A DNA stretch of 64,000 bases from Ceriagrion tenellum. Taxonomy: Eukaryota; Arthropoda; Insecta; Odonata; Coenagrionidae. The stretch covers positions 130,376,041-130,440,040 of the forward strand of contig OY720643.1 in assembly GCA_963169105.1 (NCBI GenBank), written 5' to 3'. Position numbers and translations under genes: made by a program. The notes under the pieces were generated by a model. That model ran no database searches. It saw only the letters and a list, made by a program, of their open reading frames with translations, and was not told the DNA's origin. Below are positions 34,342-47,100 of the stretch, in pieces. The first letter of the stretch is position 1. Every line of letters starts with the position of its first letter.

Positions 34342-35882
34342 CCCTTCAGGAAAATACGTAGTCAAGACTTCCTTTCAAGAAAACTCACCCTATTCTCGGA
34401 GATACTTTACTATAGCTAATAGACGCTCTTTCTGCATTGACAGGAGGTTCTCATCGCTACCTGATTACAAGAAACTATACGTGGACTTCATGCAACATTA
34501 TTTAGACTCGGGGCATATGACTCCATACAACTCTTATAAGCTTCATTTCTCTCATTACCTCATTCTCATCATGGAGTGTTTAAGCAACATGACACTACCA
34601 AGAAACTGCGAGTCGTTTTTGACGCTAGCGCTTGCACCTACAACCATGTTTCATTGAATGACATTCTGTTGACAAGACCCAAGTTGCAAAATAGCATTTT
34701 TGATGTGATTTTACATTTTAGACGGCATGCGATAGTTTTCTCTTGTGACATCACCCAGATGTTTCGTAATATCATGTTACGTCCAGATGATCATTCATAC
34801 TGATTCATTCATACTGATATATTCAACTGATTTATTGTAGATCGCAGCCGTCTGAACCCCTTCGTCAGTACAAACTAACAATAGTAGCATATGGAGTGAC
34901 ACGTTCGCCATTTCGTGCCATTCGAACTCTGCATCAATTAGCCCAAGATGAAAAGGAGAATTTTCCTCGTGCAGCTGAAGTGCTCCTTAACCAGACCTTT
35001 GTTGATGACATAATAACTGGTGCAGATACAGTAGAAGAGGCTTCCTCTTTAAAAGACGTATTAACTAAACTACTTCGTCTTGGAGGTTTTACGCTGTACA
35101 AATGGTCAAGTAACTCACCTGGTTTGCTGGAATCAATTAATTTTCAACCCCAAGTTTCCACTCCTTTCCTTTTCAGTGATAACCAAATTCATGGAATATT
35201 AGGACTGCAATGGGACCCAAATGGAAACGATTTCTCATACAGGACAAATATTGTTGAACCTCAACTCACAAAGAGGTGAGTCCTGTCATCCATCGCAAAA
35301 TTATGCGATCCCAGTGGTTGGATAGCGCCAGTTATATTTTGGGCTAAGTCATTCATGCAATTAATTTGAACTCTAGGATTGGCTTGGGATGATCTATTAT
35401 CCTCGGAAGTATCAAACAAATGGAAACAATTTTTCAATGACTTGCCACTTATTGCTGACATAAAGTTACAGCGTCAGCTCATCCAATCCAATTGCTCATC
35501 CAATATCCATCCAGATTCATGGTTTTTTGTGACACTTCCCAACAGGGATACAGCGCTGTAATCTATATCCGTAGCATAGATGCAAGTAATGCTGTAAAAT
35601 CCTCCATTTTCATAGGCAAAACACGGGTGTCTCCACTTAAACGCATAACCGTTCCACCCTTGGAACTTAGTGGAGCTCATCTTTTAGCAAATTAGTTAAA
35701 TTATTGTTCTCTTCAACTTTTTCCTTACATTGCCGTTGAAAGTTTATCAGCATGGTGTGATTCTACAATTTGTTGAGCTGGATTCAAACGCCGTCATACC
35801 GCTTGAAGACGTAGGTCGCTAATTGCGTGAGCCAAATTCAAGAAAGAATTCCATCTCATTTATGGAACCATGTTGCCTCTGA

Positions 35883-36153
35883 TAAGGAAATAAATAAAAC
35901 TTAGTAGTTTTCCACAGCGTTTATTCGTCCTCGACCGGTTTCAGCGATTCATCGCCATTATTAAGAGGATATAAAAACCTCTTGATAAAGTTTATTCAAC
36001 CTCTTGATAAAGTTTATTTAACCTCTTGATAATGGCGATGAGTCGCTGAAACCGGTCGAGGACGAATAAACCGTGTGGAAAACTACTGAGTTTTATTTCT
36101 TTCCTCATCATGGAAAAGCTCCACTAAGTGAGCCCGTCGACGATTGTTTAATT
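35883..36153. mobile_element. Foldback ribozyme-like element 2 (271 bp)
   Basis: It is flanked by the 14-bp duplication catgttgcctctga (35869-35882 and 36154-36167) within the BEL relic, where the duplicated codons read HVASD. Arms 35888-35967 and 36022-36101 are about 80-bp inverted copies. Each reads, outward, TGATAATGG, a GCGATga-gTCGC hairpin, then TGAAACCGGTCG. The loop holds about three copies of cctcttgataaagtttatt. Confidence 0.75.
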
Positions 36154-36894
36154 CATGTTGCCTCTGACCAAAACCCTGCTGATGTGGCATCTCTCGCGGA
36201 CCCACACCTTCACGACTGCTTGGCAATTGCCTTTGGTGGGAAGGACCAAAGTGGCTAGCATTACCTGCCCAGGAAAGGCCAGCATCAAGCTTTTCTCGTA
36301 CTGAAGATCAGTCACTACCTGAACTTCAAGAATCCCCTCTGAATATTTTGTTGAGTCAAGGTTCATGTGAATGGGATTTACTTACTAAATTCTCATCGTG
36401 GACAAAGCTACTGCGATTTATCAACTCTTGTCAGTCAAAGATTAAAGTCAAATGATTTCTCACATTATCTGAGCTGAAGAGAGCCATGAATGTGATTTGC
36501 AAAATTATTCAAACATCCTACTTATAAGAAGATTTAGCCCTACTTCAAAAACAGCGCCCCCGCAGTCTAAGAATCCGTCGCCTCTCCCCATCTATCGATA
36601 AAGATGGATTACTAAGAGTAGGAGGAAGGTTAAATCATTCAGAATTGGGCTATGAAATTAAACATCCCGTAATTCTGCCCAAACTACACCATGTAGTAAA
36701 TCTGCTTATCGATTACCATCACGTTAAATATCTCCATGCAGGATCTCAACTTTTGCAATCCATCCTTTGTCAACAGTTATGGATACTCTCCGCTCGATCA
36801 GTGATTCGAACCGGACTTTTAAGGGCATGCGTTGCTATCGATGCAAACCTTCTAATAATCCACCTTTGATGGGAGATTCACCTGAAGCTCATAT

Positions 36895-36955
36895 TAGCCC
36901 TGCGCGTCCATTCCACTTTCAAGTAGCCCTGCGCGTCCATCCTTAAAAGTGGAAT
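36895..36955. repeat. Short duplicated and inverted patch
   Basis: agccctgcgcgtccat occurs twice about 33 bases apart, and ccactttcaag/cttaaaagtgg forms a short inverted pair. It looks like a local replication error in the BEL relic. Confidence 0.5.
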
Positions 36956-37896
36956 GGACTATGGAGGTCCCTTCCAAGTTAAGATTCATACTCTGAAACG
37001 AGCGCAATTAATCAAGGCATAATTGTGTTTCTGAACCAAAGCTGTTCACATAGAAGTAGCCAATGGACTCTCAGCAGATGCTTTTATCGCTACCCTGACT
37101 CGTTTTGTCTCTAGAAGAGCACCGATTTGTATTTTGATTGAGGAACAAATTGTTAGGGGGCTTCAAGTAAATTATCAGTAGTAATGAAGAAGACTTTTTC
37201 GTCAAAGGACTTCCTGCATAAAGTTACTCATTTTACACGAGAGTGCTCGATAAATTTTCATTTTCGTTCCGGCGTCTCCATACCAGGGAGGTTTGTGGGA
37301 AAGTGCAATTGAAAGTGCAAAGCATCACCTTGTCAGAGTAATAGGAAGAGAAATTCTGACATTAGAAGAATTTATAACTCTCTCGACAAATGTGGAAGCA
37401 ATGTTGAATTTACGCCCACTGACACCGCTATCAATGGACCCCTCCGAAACTTCAGCTCTTAACTGTGGTCATTTGCTAATAGGAATCTCACCATTAGCAG
37501 TTCCGGAAGAAGATACTTCTGATGTCCCCCTAAATCGGTTTTCTCGATGGCAGATGCTACAAAGCCTATACCAACGCATCTGGAAGCGCTGGCATCAAGA
37601 AGATCTTCACACCTTTCAACAGCGATTGAGATGGACCTTACGTGGAAAGGGTTCGAAGACAGGAGATTTGGTGCTGGTCCACAACCCTCAAGCTCCGCCC
37701 TTTCGCTGGTGCCTCGCCCGCATAACTGACACCTTCCCGGGAAAGGATGATATCGTTCGTGTGGTGCAACTACGTACGCAAGATGGTACCTTTTCCCGCC
37801 CTGCTACCAAATTATTCCCCCTTCCTCTATCTTAGTCAAAACCTCACCTTATTCCCTTGTTAATTTATTGGTCATAATGGACCGAGGGGGCCGGTA

Positions 37897-38124
37897 TGTT
37901 TCGTAAATCGCACATTTGCGGGGTTCGGCTGGCTGCTGCTGGGAGGCGCAGGTTGACTGGTAAAATGTGCACACTAAAATTTAGTTTTGTCAGCGGAAGT
38001 GAGTGCAGTGATTGCTGTGGGCTGATGGCCGTGGCCACAAAGCCCCTCGCGAGTCATTTGTTCACGGTTTTTTATAATGAGTATGTTCTCTCCCCTCAAT
38101 ACTACTATTACATGGAGAATTCCC
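37897..38124 (+). repeat. BEL/Pao 3' LTR, partial
   Basis: It starts TGTTTCG directly after the purine tract accgagggggccgg at 37881-37894, as expected at a polypurine tract/LTR junction. It is cut on the right by a LINE family A fragment. Confidence 0.65.
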
Positions 38125-38860
38125 AATTTAAGACAGTAGATTGTGTAAAATACCTCCAAGTTTAATGATTTATTTTCAAGGTAACATTATCGGAAAATAA
38201 ATGGCCAAGCTAATCTTAAATTGGGATTCGTCAAAAGAGTACTTGGAAAAAGCGATGACAAAGTCAGAGAAATCAGCTTCTTCTCCCTTGTTTAACCCAC
38301 CTTGAAATACACAGCCAGTGTTGGGGATCCTCATGATGTAGGATTAAAAACAAAGTTAGAACGCGCGCAGGTAAGATCAGCAAGATACGTTAAAGGCCGT
38401 TATGATAGTCTCGTTAGTGTTACCGACCTCTTGCAACAACTTGGATGAGAATCGGTTTCAGACCGTCGATAGAAATATATACTCAATCTTTTATGCAATC
38501 TCAAAGTCTATTTTTTTCCGACGAAGATATTAGTATCTTAGGAAATCCAACATATTACGGGAACGAGCGGACCAATCACGAGACACCTGACCATATGCCA
38601 AATGGTATATAAGCTGGACCAGTTGACGATGCAAAACCTGATGACGATGGACGACTCGCTCATCGAAACGTCGGCCGAGATGGAGAGTTTGACCACCCGG
38701 TGGGAAGCCCGAATAACATTCAACGACTTCATACGCCGGGAAAGCCATAGATCTTTCTTCAACATATTACGGTAGATTAGATAATGAGAATAAAATTAGG
38801 GGAGTAGACTTCAGTTGAAAATGCCATTATTCCCGCGATCGATAAGAGACAATAATGGCT
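38125..38860 (+). pseudogene. LINE family A, fragment of RT C-terminal region
   Basis: Translation pieces VDCVKYLQV, LGFVKRVLGKSDDKVRE, VGDPHDVGLKTKLERAQVRS and RYDSLVSVTDLLQQLG align with the C-terminal third of the intact ORF2 at 56056-58884. It contains frameshifts and stops. A 199-bp element with a 13-bp duplication interrupts it at 38561-38759. Confidence 0.8.
38561..38759 (+). mobile_element. Ribozyme-like short retroelement 3 (199 bp)
   Basis: It is flanked by the perfect 13-bp duplication caacatattacgg (38548-38560 and 38760-38772). On the plus strand 38638-38672 reads CTGATGA, a CGATG...CATCG hairpin, AAAC, GTC. A block cgccgggaaagcc lies about 16 bases before the right duplication, comparable to CGCGGAAGCC in the other copies. 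There is no large foldback. No coding capacity is seen. Confidence 0.7.
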
Positions 38861-40600
38861 GCCTTGCGCCTTTGAAGTTGGTTAGTTAGAGACAGGTAGA
38901 GTTGCTGATTAATTGATGTGCTCCCTAATGCATGTTTATAAATCTGCTAACACCGTGTTTGCATGTTTACTGCATGACTCTTGTAACACGTATACGTAGT
39001 TGCACTATAGGTTAATTTAATGGATTCTGTAGCATTCGCAGCATACCTAGAGTGTGGTGCAAATAGGTGAAAGCTAATTTCTACACTGTAGTGCATGTTG
39101 GTGATAACACCCAAACACCCTTGAGGTTTTTCGCAGGGTAATAAGTAGATGTTCGTGTTGTCACTATTTTTCAATTGCACTCATGATAGTGAACAAGGTG
39201 CTTCAGGCAACGGAGTGTCCTCCGGCCGAGACATTTTTAAGGTCAATTAAAAGATTTTGATTAGATTTTGGTAATGTAAAATGATTTTTACATGGCAAGT
39301 TTTATCAATTCGGTATTTATAAAATTTCAAATGATCAACCAGTCATTGCAACTAGCCCAGCAAACGGATTTAAGCCAGTTTTTTTTCATTCATTACATTT
39401 CCCAGCACACTGAAAAGTTTCTTTAAGGGCTTTTTTATAATTTTTATACGCATGTCTTAGTTATACCTAATAAATATAAAAACATATTATGAAGTCAGAC
39501 ATCAACGAATTGTTTATCCGTAATTATACATAATTTGGGTTAAGTTTTCTTCTGAATGTTTATTCGCATGTTCTACATTTGCTTGGGAAATCTTCACAGT
39601 GAATAACTATTCACCAAGCTCCCAGCGGTAAGAGGAAATAAAACTCGACAAAATATGCCGAGATTATTCGGTATCGATGCGAGCATACTTATTTTTAATT
39701 CATGAAATGATAAATTGTTGTTTGTTATTATAGCTTAATTCCTCTCCAGACGGACTAAGGGCTTGTATACTATGGGCCATGAGCGATTCATAAATAAACA
39801 CCCGTTTTTAAATCAGAACTTCCAAAATTCACGAAATGGAATTCTTGAATAATGATATTCCATAGATAATACTTGTTTGTTTATTAAATTTTTAGTATCA
39901 ACATTCGTTGCGAAGAAAGATAGAATTTTAATTGATTGGTGAAAGAAACAATGGATGCGTAATTTGATAACGTCCTAGCAAAGTCAACCAGAATAATTAT
40001 TCCTTGGTGTAAGCAGCTAAAGATTTCAGCTTATTTCAGAATTCGGTCGGATAGTAAATATTTTTTATAACTAGAATTTCACTAAAAATAATGAAATTCG
40101 ACGTAAGAAACATACTGAAATAAACACGACGATCCGCCGCGACAGAATGTGCAAATAATTCAAGAAAAAAGCTCGCCAAAGAGGTTAATTATGTGTAAGT
40201 TCTGTGCTCCGACTTAAGTGAGTTCCACTTCGGATTTCAAATTGTTGACGGTTGACAATGTCTTCATCAGTGTTGCCAGTCTTTCGAAGTATGTGCTACT
40301 CCTAGTAGTTCCCAAGAATGTCGCGTTCTGGCGCGCGAAAAATTTTGCGTTAATTTTTAATGTTAATTTAATACATTAGTACAGGGCGAAGTGACATTTC
40401 TACAGTTAGTACTGTTCATACTGAGCTTTCAAACCGATAGTAATTGACATTCGCGGATATTGAACAGTTAAAAGGGGTTACTATGTGATATTTCCATTTA
40501 AAGTGTAGGGCACATAAATGGCAATGAATTTAACGATAGACGCTGGCGAAACGCTTGGCATTATGCGACATTGTGGACATATCAATATTGGTGACGTTCA
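38860..40600. other. No gene recognised
   Basis: AT-rich sequence without visible protein motifs or repeats related to the rest of the window. Confidence 0.45.
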
Positions 40601-40616
40601 GTGGGCTCATAATTTA

Positions 40617-41410
40617 TCAAATAAATTTTATATCATCATCATCTGGTGTTCTGCCTGCTGGCAGGTCCCGTACACCACTGCTGTCTCCATCCGCTTCTGT
40701 CCCGAGCTTCCTTCTTTGCTTCATCATATCGTCATAGCTGATGTACTTCACCTGATCCACCAATTTAATTCTTCTCCTTCCTCTCTTTTTCTTTCCTTCA
40801 ATTGAACCCTCAAGTGCCACAGTTATTATACTTTTCCCTCTCATCACATGGCCCAACCAGTTTCCTTTCCTTTTCCTTATTTCCTTTAGGAGCGATCTTC
40901 CTTCTTTTACTTTGCTCAAAACCTCTTCATTTCTCATCTTATCTACGCATCTTACTTTTTCTATCCTTCTCCACGCCCACATTTAATTATCTTCTATTCT
41001 ATTCCTTTCCCTTTTACCTAATGTCCACGCTTCACATCCATACATGAAAACGCTCCATGAATAACATTTAGCTAGTCTCTTTCTCAGCTCCAGATCCAGG
41101 CTTTTATTGCATAGCAAGTTTTTCTTCTGGCTGAAGGCCTCTTTTGCCATTGCTATCCTTGTTTTTATTTCTGCAATACTTCTCCAGTCGTCTGTCACCA
41201 TCGTTCCTAGGTACCGGTAGCATTTAACTTTTCCTATTACACCTTCATTTATTTTCACACTCGTATAATTTTCACAGTTTACTGGCATACCTTTGTCTTT
41301 CCTAGGTTTATCTTCATCCCATATTCCTTCATCCCTTCTTCCAAAACCTTTATCAACCTTTGAAATGATTGCATATCATCTGCTAATATCACCATGTTAC
41401 CAAATTTTAT
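40617..41410 (-). pseudogene. LINE reverse transcriptase C-terminal relic
   Basis: The minus strand, upstream to downstream: MVILADDMQSFQRLI (LADD in place of YADD, about 41398), a KINLGKTK region, then KVKCYRYLGTMVTDDWRSIA (about 41230), YGCEAWTLGKRERNRIE, WAWRRIEKVRCVDKMRNEEV (about 40980) and KGNWLGHVMRGKSI. This is the usual C-terminal half of an endonuclease-RT LINE of the RTE/Jockey-like kind. It ends with a (GAT)n-type tail near 40640. It is 5'-truncated and has one frameshift near 40983. Confidence 0.8.
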
Positions 41411-41419
41411 ATGTACGTA

Positions 41420-43030
41420 TAAAAAACGTAAGTTTCTAACTACAGAGTATATCATCCATGCTCGACGCCTTTACTGAAAATCAATTGAAAGACAGCATCC
41501 GTGGATGTCTTTCTCGAAGTGCTTCAATTGCTTAGCGCTCATCAACTCTGCTCCTGATTTGGGTTGAATTACACAGTCTAGTACATCCAGGAATCTAAAA
41601 TAAATGGAAAGAAAGTGCAATTTTGCATCATTAAAAGAGCAGCGATAAAGTGTGAATGGGAACCGCTCTTCACTTGATTCTTTACCTAGTAGTTTTAATT
41701 GTTGCAAAATGCGAGGATATTATGTGTCGAGGAAAATTTGAAACAAATCATTCACAAAAAAGTTTTTGCGGTGAGCCATCCACATTTAATGAATGACAGC
41801 GTAAAATGTGCTTACATATAGTTCTGGTCGAACAAAATGTAGCTTTAATGACGTCGACGAGTTTACATTTGTTGAAAGCCCGGTAAAAATTGTGCTCATA
41901 CAAGGCTTTAAAAGTAATAAAATATAAGGACTTGCACGATGAAATTATAGGCAAGATTTTATGAATTGTCTTTCAAGTACTTTTAAAAGTCTTACTACCC
42001 TCGGAATATTCGTTCCTTGACATCTCAAAATAACTATAAAGTACCCGCGGATCAGATTCATTACACCGTTTGCCAGTGTGGTTCATAGATCAATCCAAAG
42101 ATACAGTAACCATTATATAACAGAGGAATATCACAAACATGTTGCATGAAAAATTTTCCTTTCGAGTAGCTGTAAAATACTGGAAAATGGTCCACCCTTG
42201 AATTATCCGAGGCGTCGCAACGTAGCATCTTACTCGCACCTCTCGCTTCAAGAATATTGAATGTTCGTTTTGAGAGAAAAGCATTTAGAAAACATATCAC
42301 AACTTTATTAATGATGGAAATTCCCAGTTTAGATACTCAAGTCCAATATTAATTATCCTCCACAATTCTTTGTACTATCGAGGAATGTTTTGTTCATAGC
42401 TCCTAAACACCTTTTCTGGAGACTTTTGAGGGTCTCGTTCTGTCTCACCAAATAGAAGTGTCATCACGAGTCTCGTCTCGAAAATAAGACGAGAGTCTCT
42501 TAACGTGTGACAACCTCAGTGATCATAAACTCTGTAAGCCATATTGGTGAAATCATGTGAGAGAATTAGACGCTTTCTGCAAGATAAATTTATTACAACC
42601 CTTGCATAGCCATTCTCGCTTGACATATCCACTAGTATTATTAATAACCATGGCATATCTGATATTTGAAAGCCCGAGGAGCGGTGAATTATGAAGCATG
42701 AGGAATTCACTCTCTGATCAGCAGTAGTGATTCCAGGCATGTTATATGGGCATACAAATGGTAGCTACTATCTAATTCATTTTAGATTATTTTTACATAA
42801 ACAAATGATAATATTACAAAACAAAATGTTCATACCTCGAGGAAAATTTTTAACTATTCCAAAGTTTGAATTTACTCATTGTTCGAGGATCAAGGTCGTA
42901 ACTTCATTTCCGGAAACATTTCCCCGTGAGGAGATTGCTAATTGAAGGGTCCGAAGTCAGTCGGTTGGCAAGTAACCATTGTGGATTGTCCCTCACTAAT
43001 TAACTAATGACTAGCTCAACGAAACATACC
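41420..43030. other. No gene recognised; degenerate GAGTCTC patch
   Basis: Non-coding. Positions 42430-42500 hold tctcgt/gagtctc repeats similar to those at 31320-31435 in opposite orientation, possibly ends of an old repeat. Confidence 0.4.
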
Positions 43031-43039
43031 CAAGCAACC

Positions 43040-43730
43040 AAAAATATTGCCAAATATAGATTTTGTTAAATACTTAGGTTCTGAGTAAGGGTCACTCCTG
43101 TCTTTGTGAAAGCACGCGCGGAAAATTTGTGGACAGGCAAATCGTTAATTGGGATTTATTAAAAGAATACTTGGCAAATATGACGAGAAAACAAAGGAGC
43201 GATGTTGTTTTTCTCTCGTGAGACCTCACCTTGGAGCAACAGCCCTAGCAAAAACCCTGGAGACCCTAACAAAATAAGCCTAGATTCAGAAATAGATCGA
43301 ATACTGGGGAGAGCAGCTAGATTTGTTGTTGGGATGCGAGATAACTGATGCGATAAACTTAGCTGTGTTGAAGAAATTTGTTGAAGAAATTAGGGAACCT
43401 CAATCCGATTGAAGGGAAAGCTATAGATTTAATCTTTTACGAAAGTTTGATGTAGACTATTTTTCGCTGGACGTTATAACATATTTTGCTTGAGCATTTC
43501 TATTGCGGTAGAAATGATCACGGGCATAAGATTAAGGAAATAGACTGCTGGATCGATTGATCAGAATGCTTTTTTCCTCGTACAATAATGGACCATAATA
43601 GTTGCGATAGGTCTAGATAGATACTATAAAACTTTGACGATCCCTAGGTAGAGTAAGTTTTGTAGCTGTGCTTAATATCTTACCATCATCATTAGCAACT
43701 CAAATCGCATGAAACTTTCGTCATGATTTA
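43040..43730 (+). pseudogene. LINE family A, decayed fragment
   Basis: It contains GFIKRILGKYDEK (about 43155), RCCFSLVRPHLG (about 43200), RESYRFNLLRKFDVDYFS (about 43410) and the 3' stretch with ataatggaccataatagttgc. It is more diverged than the 34-kb copy. Numerous frameshifts. Confidence 0.75.
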
Positions 43731-44158
43731 GCTGTTTTCATTGTTTAGTTTCTTGTAGTGCTATTTATCCATCGCATTAATAATACCAGTAATTTGTTGT
43801 ATCTGAACTAGTGTATTGAATGGTAGCATGTTCGTCTACATAACACTCTCCTGGTTTCTGGTATGATCGCGTTCACGGTCGGCAGTTCTCATATTCCCTA
43901 TAAAATCGCTGAGTGCGTCTAGACGCTGATTGATGAGTCTTTTGTCTTCCTTGAAGTCATGGGTGGATAAGTGTCGATTGCGCGAAATCGAATCATTATT
44001 CATTAGTACAGATTTCCTTTTGGTTTGAAATCCCATGTTGTTCATTATCTGAATCGAATCACCGGGAGTTTTCATAATCGTCCGCCGGTCATGAACCTAA
44101 TGCATTTGTTTGAATCCATCCCTAGTCTAACGTTCGAAAGGATTCACTGCCTTTTGAA

Positions 44159-47100
44159 TCACAACTCGGTAGTCATGTCATCAGGGTTCCTTATGAAAAT
44201 TTCCTTGTACGGCCTGGCTCCTTCTGTGTCGCCGTCTTCGATCGGGACCCCAAACTCAACGTGTTCCTCCCCCTCGTAGCTGCCGTTTGTGAAGCCGACT
44301 TCTCTCCCAGCGCCGGTCACCCATCGGTTTGCTTCCAACCTGCCCACCGTTGCCACGGATGCCGCCACGTTTCCCGTCGAGGGATAGCCCCGCGACATGC
44401 AGCTCCAGACGCCTTGGCCAACAACACTCCTCAGGCCCTCGGGATCATCTTCGGGTCCTCTCTTCTTCCAGGCTCCTCCCTTGAGGCAGCTCCATCCAAC
44501 CATGGCCACCTTAAGGCTGTTATGACGCTTTCTGTGCTTCGAACGGAGGATCAGAACGATGGCTGTGACGCAAGTAGCCGCTATGAGGATGCTGATGATG
44601 GAAACCACCGCGATGAACCAGGGCTGCCTTGTGACTACGTTTTTTCGGGTTGGCGCCGAGTGGTTGCCTGCAATGTAGAGGAAAATATTTAAATTTCAAT
44701 TCTGTTGACTTATAATGAATTTAAAAGCATTAATTCCTGCTTGGTCGAGGGGTTGTTCAAGAATGTGATAGAGAGGATGATGCTGGGCAAGCGGGGAAGA
44801 GGAAGAAACAGAATAGGTTTTATGGACAGGATGAAGAAGGGAAGATCGTATGCTGACACGAAAAAGGATAAACTGGAGATAGATAGAAAGTGTAAAAAAC
44901 CGAGTTGAGATTCTCTGACATTCAGCCAAACCTACCTTAACCGGTAGAATACAAAAAAATCCCCAAGTCCCAATTAAAAACCCTACCCTCCTTTACATAA
45001 CATAGGCATCAGAAATTACATCATACCTTGAGATAATATGAGGTGAATCGATAGAAGACCACATTATTCCAAAGGAGTCGAAAGTAGGTAATATCTCACC
45101 CATTTTTTAAAGCGGTAATGAGTAATACCTACGTAACTACCAACATATATCTCTCACAGCGACCACGGGTAAGACATTTGAGCGAGCAATTGCTATGTGC
45201 ACTATGGAACCTTTTGATATTTAGAAAGGGATTTTTAAAAATCTCGGGTTCGAAAGGGTAGTTTTTGCAAGATTCAACACTTCGTTCACGATATTTTAGT
45301 CTTAGGAAAAAATTCTGTACAAGTTGTCTCGATATTCCTTGATTTTAAAGAAGCATTCGACGAAGTACTTTTACGAATATGTTCTTCGGCCGCTAATGAA
45401 ATGAGTGGTAGATTAGTAGGCGGTAATAGCTTTCATTTGTACAAATTTTCGTGGTTTAAACCTGATGTATATTTCTAATAACAGCTAATAAATGGTCACA
45501 CTGATTACATCACAGTGAAAGCGAAATAAGCGTATTTGAAACACGTATATAGACGACGTGAAGATACTCAGACCTACTTTGCTGGCCCACTGGAGTGGAG
45601 ACAGCCGCGAGGGAGGTCCTGTGGAATCGGAGCCCTGCAAACCCCGAAAATCTGTCAACCACCCACTTTGACTGGTGACGTAAGCCTTTTTTAAAGTAAG
45701 AATTTTACTTGGTTTTCTTTCTGAGAGATTATGCGTGAATGTGTGTGTCTTTCTTAGAGTTAGCAAACTGGTTTAACAACCCCGTGAGCAACTAAGTGTG
45801 GTGTAAGTAGGTCACTGGCGTGAGAGTCATCTCCTTAAACCACTTACTTGTATTTGTCCGACTTGTGTTTTTCTTGAACGAGGTGTCAACTCCACGTCAG
45901 AAAAACACTAGCCAGTAGAGTGAGTACCGTGTGTGTCATACTTATTGAGTGAATCCCTGGCGCGGGTCAATTCCCCGTAAATCGCTCAACGACTAACCCC
46001 TTTTTGTCCCTGAAAGGTTTTGTTTACGACTTTTGGAGTTTCATATTTATTATATTAAGTAATAGCTGACTTATTTATAACAATATTTAATGTGGTGTTG
46101 ACTCTCGAGCGCAGTGCTCTTAGCAAGAAAATAATATGTTGTATGAAATATTATACATAATGGTTTGATTAACGAACAATAATGATTTTTCTAAACTGAA
46201 TCAACACGATTTATTGTATACATTTTAACTACCTAGATGAGTCTTCTTCGTGACCTCTTCTTTTTATTAATATAAATTTATTTTCTTGAAGATTGTAGGT
46301 CATTAATTCATGTTTAAACTGTTAATCTTTTGCCAACGTTTCGCATATTTATTTATGCTTCATCAGGGCTACAATGAAAATTAATGAATTAATGACCTAC
46401 AATCTCCAGGATATAACTTTATATTAATATATTTTAACATATTCTATTCCTAATTGGGAGCGTTTTTTGATCCCCGTATGATGTTAATATGAGTCAAAAT
46501 ATTTCGCACAACACCAAGTTTTTCTTCACCATGTCACCGGTTTTCTCGACGTGACAGTCTGCCAGTATCCACAGCAATGTTACTGGTAGCAGGGTGATGT
46601 TATTGCCGCTACCTTGAATGTACGCTTCTTCATACCTTTACGTCGACATCATGTTTGCGTGTCCTGTTGGTTTCGGCTCATTACAGGGTTAATAAAAGTG
46701 GGCACCATCGTACGAGTGATTCGCTGGCATAACAAAGACATCGGGTGTACAATGCACATAATTTGTATTCGCGTACGGTTCTTCAAACCCTAACCCTTCT
46801 TTTACGCATCAATTTTTCCATATATATAATTTGGCACTTTCTCAACTTGTGATAATTTAATAATTTTTTATTTTGAAGTAGGGAATGTAAAACTGTAAAT
46901 CTTTGGATTTTATGGTTTTTGTTGTCATTAGTTACATTTTCCGAAGTCTTTGTGTGAATATTTAACTTGAACTGACTTCCTCGAGGATTATAATGTGCGC
47001 TGCAGTCGTCGTCTTTCAGCATTGATGCACTGAAGTGAAGTGATCCGAGTGCTATATATTTCACTCTAAATGGTCTACGTCATGACAGCTGTTCTCACCT

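Larger units (their letters stand above)
34263..37895 (+). pseudogene. BEL/Pao pol relic (RT, RNase H, integrase)
   Basis: The parts run in BEL order. RDPSGKYVVKTSF (about 34338) and YVDFMQHYLDSGHM lead into the RT. LRVVFDASA (frameshifted, about 34605), SLNDILLTRPKLQ, the VAYGVTRSPFRAIRTLHQLA region (about 34890) and FVDDIITGADT (Y/FVDD, about 35000) follow. The RNase H relic has FCDTSQQGYSAV (about 35525) and PPLELSGAHLL. Integrase zinc-binding residues HHV...HAGSQ lie near 36680-36740. The 180-codon end (37293-37835) is the integrase tail with AMLNLRPLTPL and GDLVLVHN. A purine-rich tract precedes the LTR. Stops, frameshifts and a 271-bp insertion (35883-36153) inactivate it. The 5' LTR and gag are absent. 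Confidence 0.9.

Noticed and set aside
38638..38672. Strict hammerhead ribozyme
   Set aside because: CTGATGA and GAAAC/GTC are present, but the best hairpin pairs the G of GAAA, so the consensus core is not met; described only as ribozyme-like.
43836..44075. Minus-strand 79-codon open frame after the host stop codon
   Set aside because: It follows the inferred stop of the membrane protein, has no domain, and is best explained as 3' UTR.
44261..44692. Plus-strand 143-codon open frame
   Set aside because: Antisense shadow of the host gene's last exon; it has no motif of its own.
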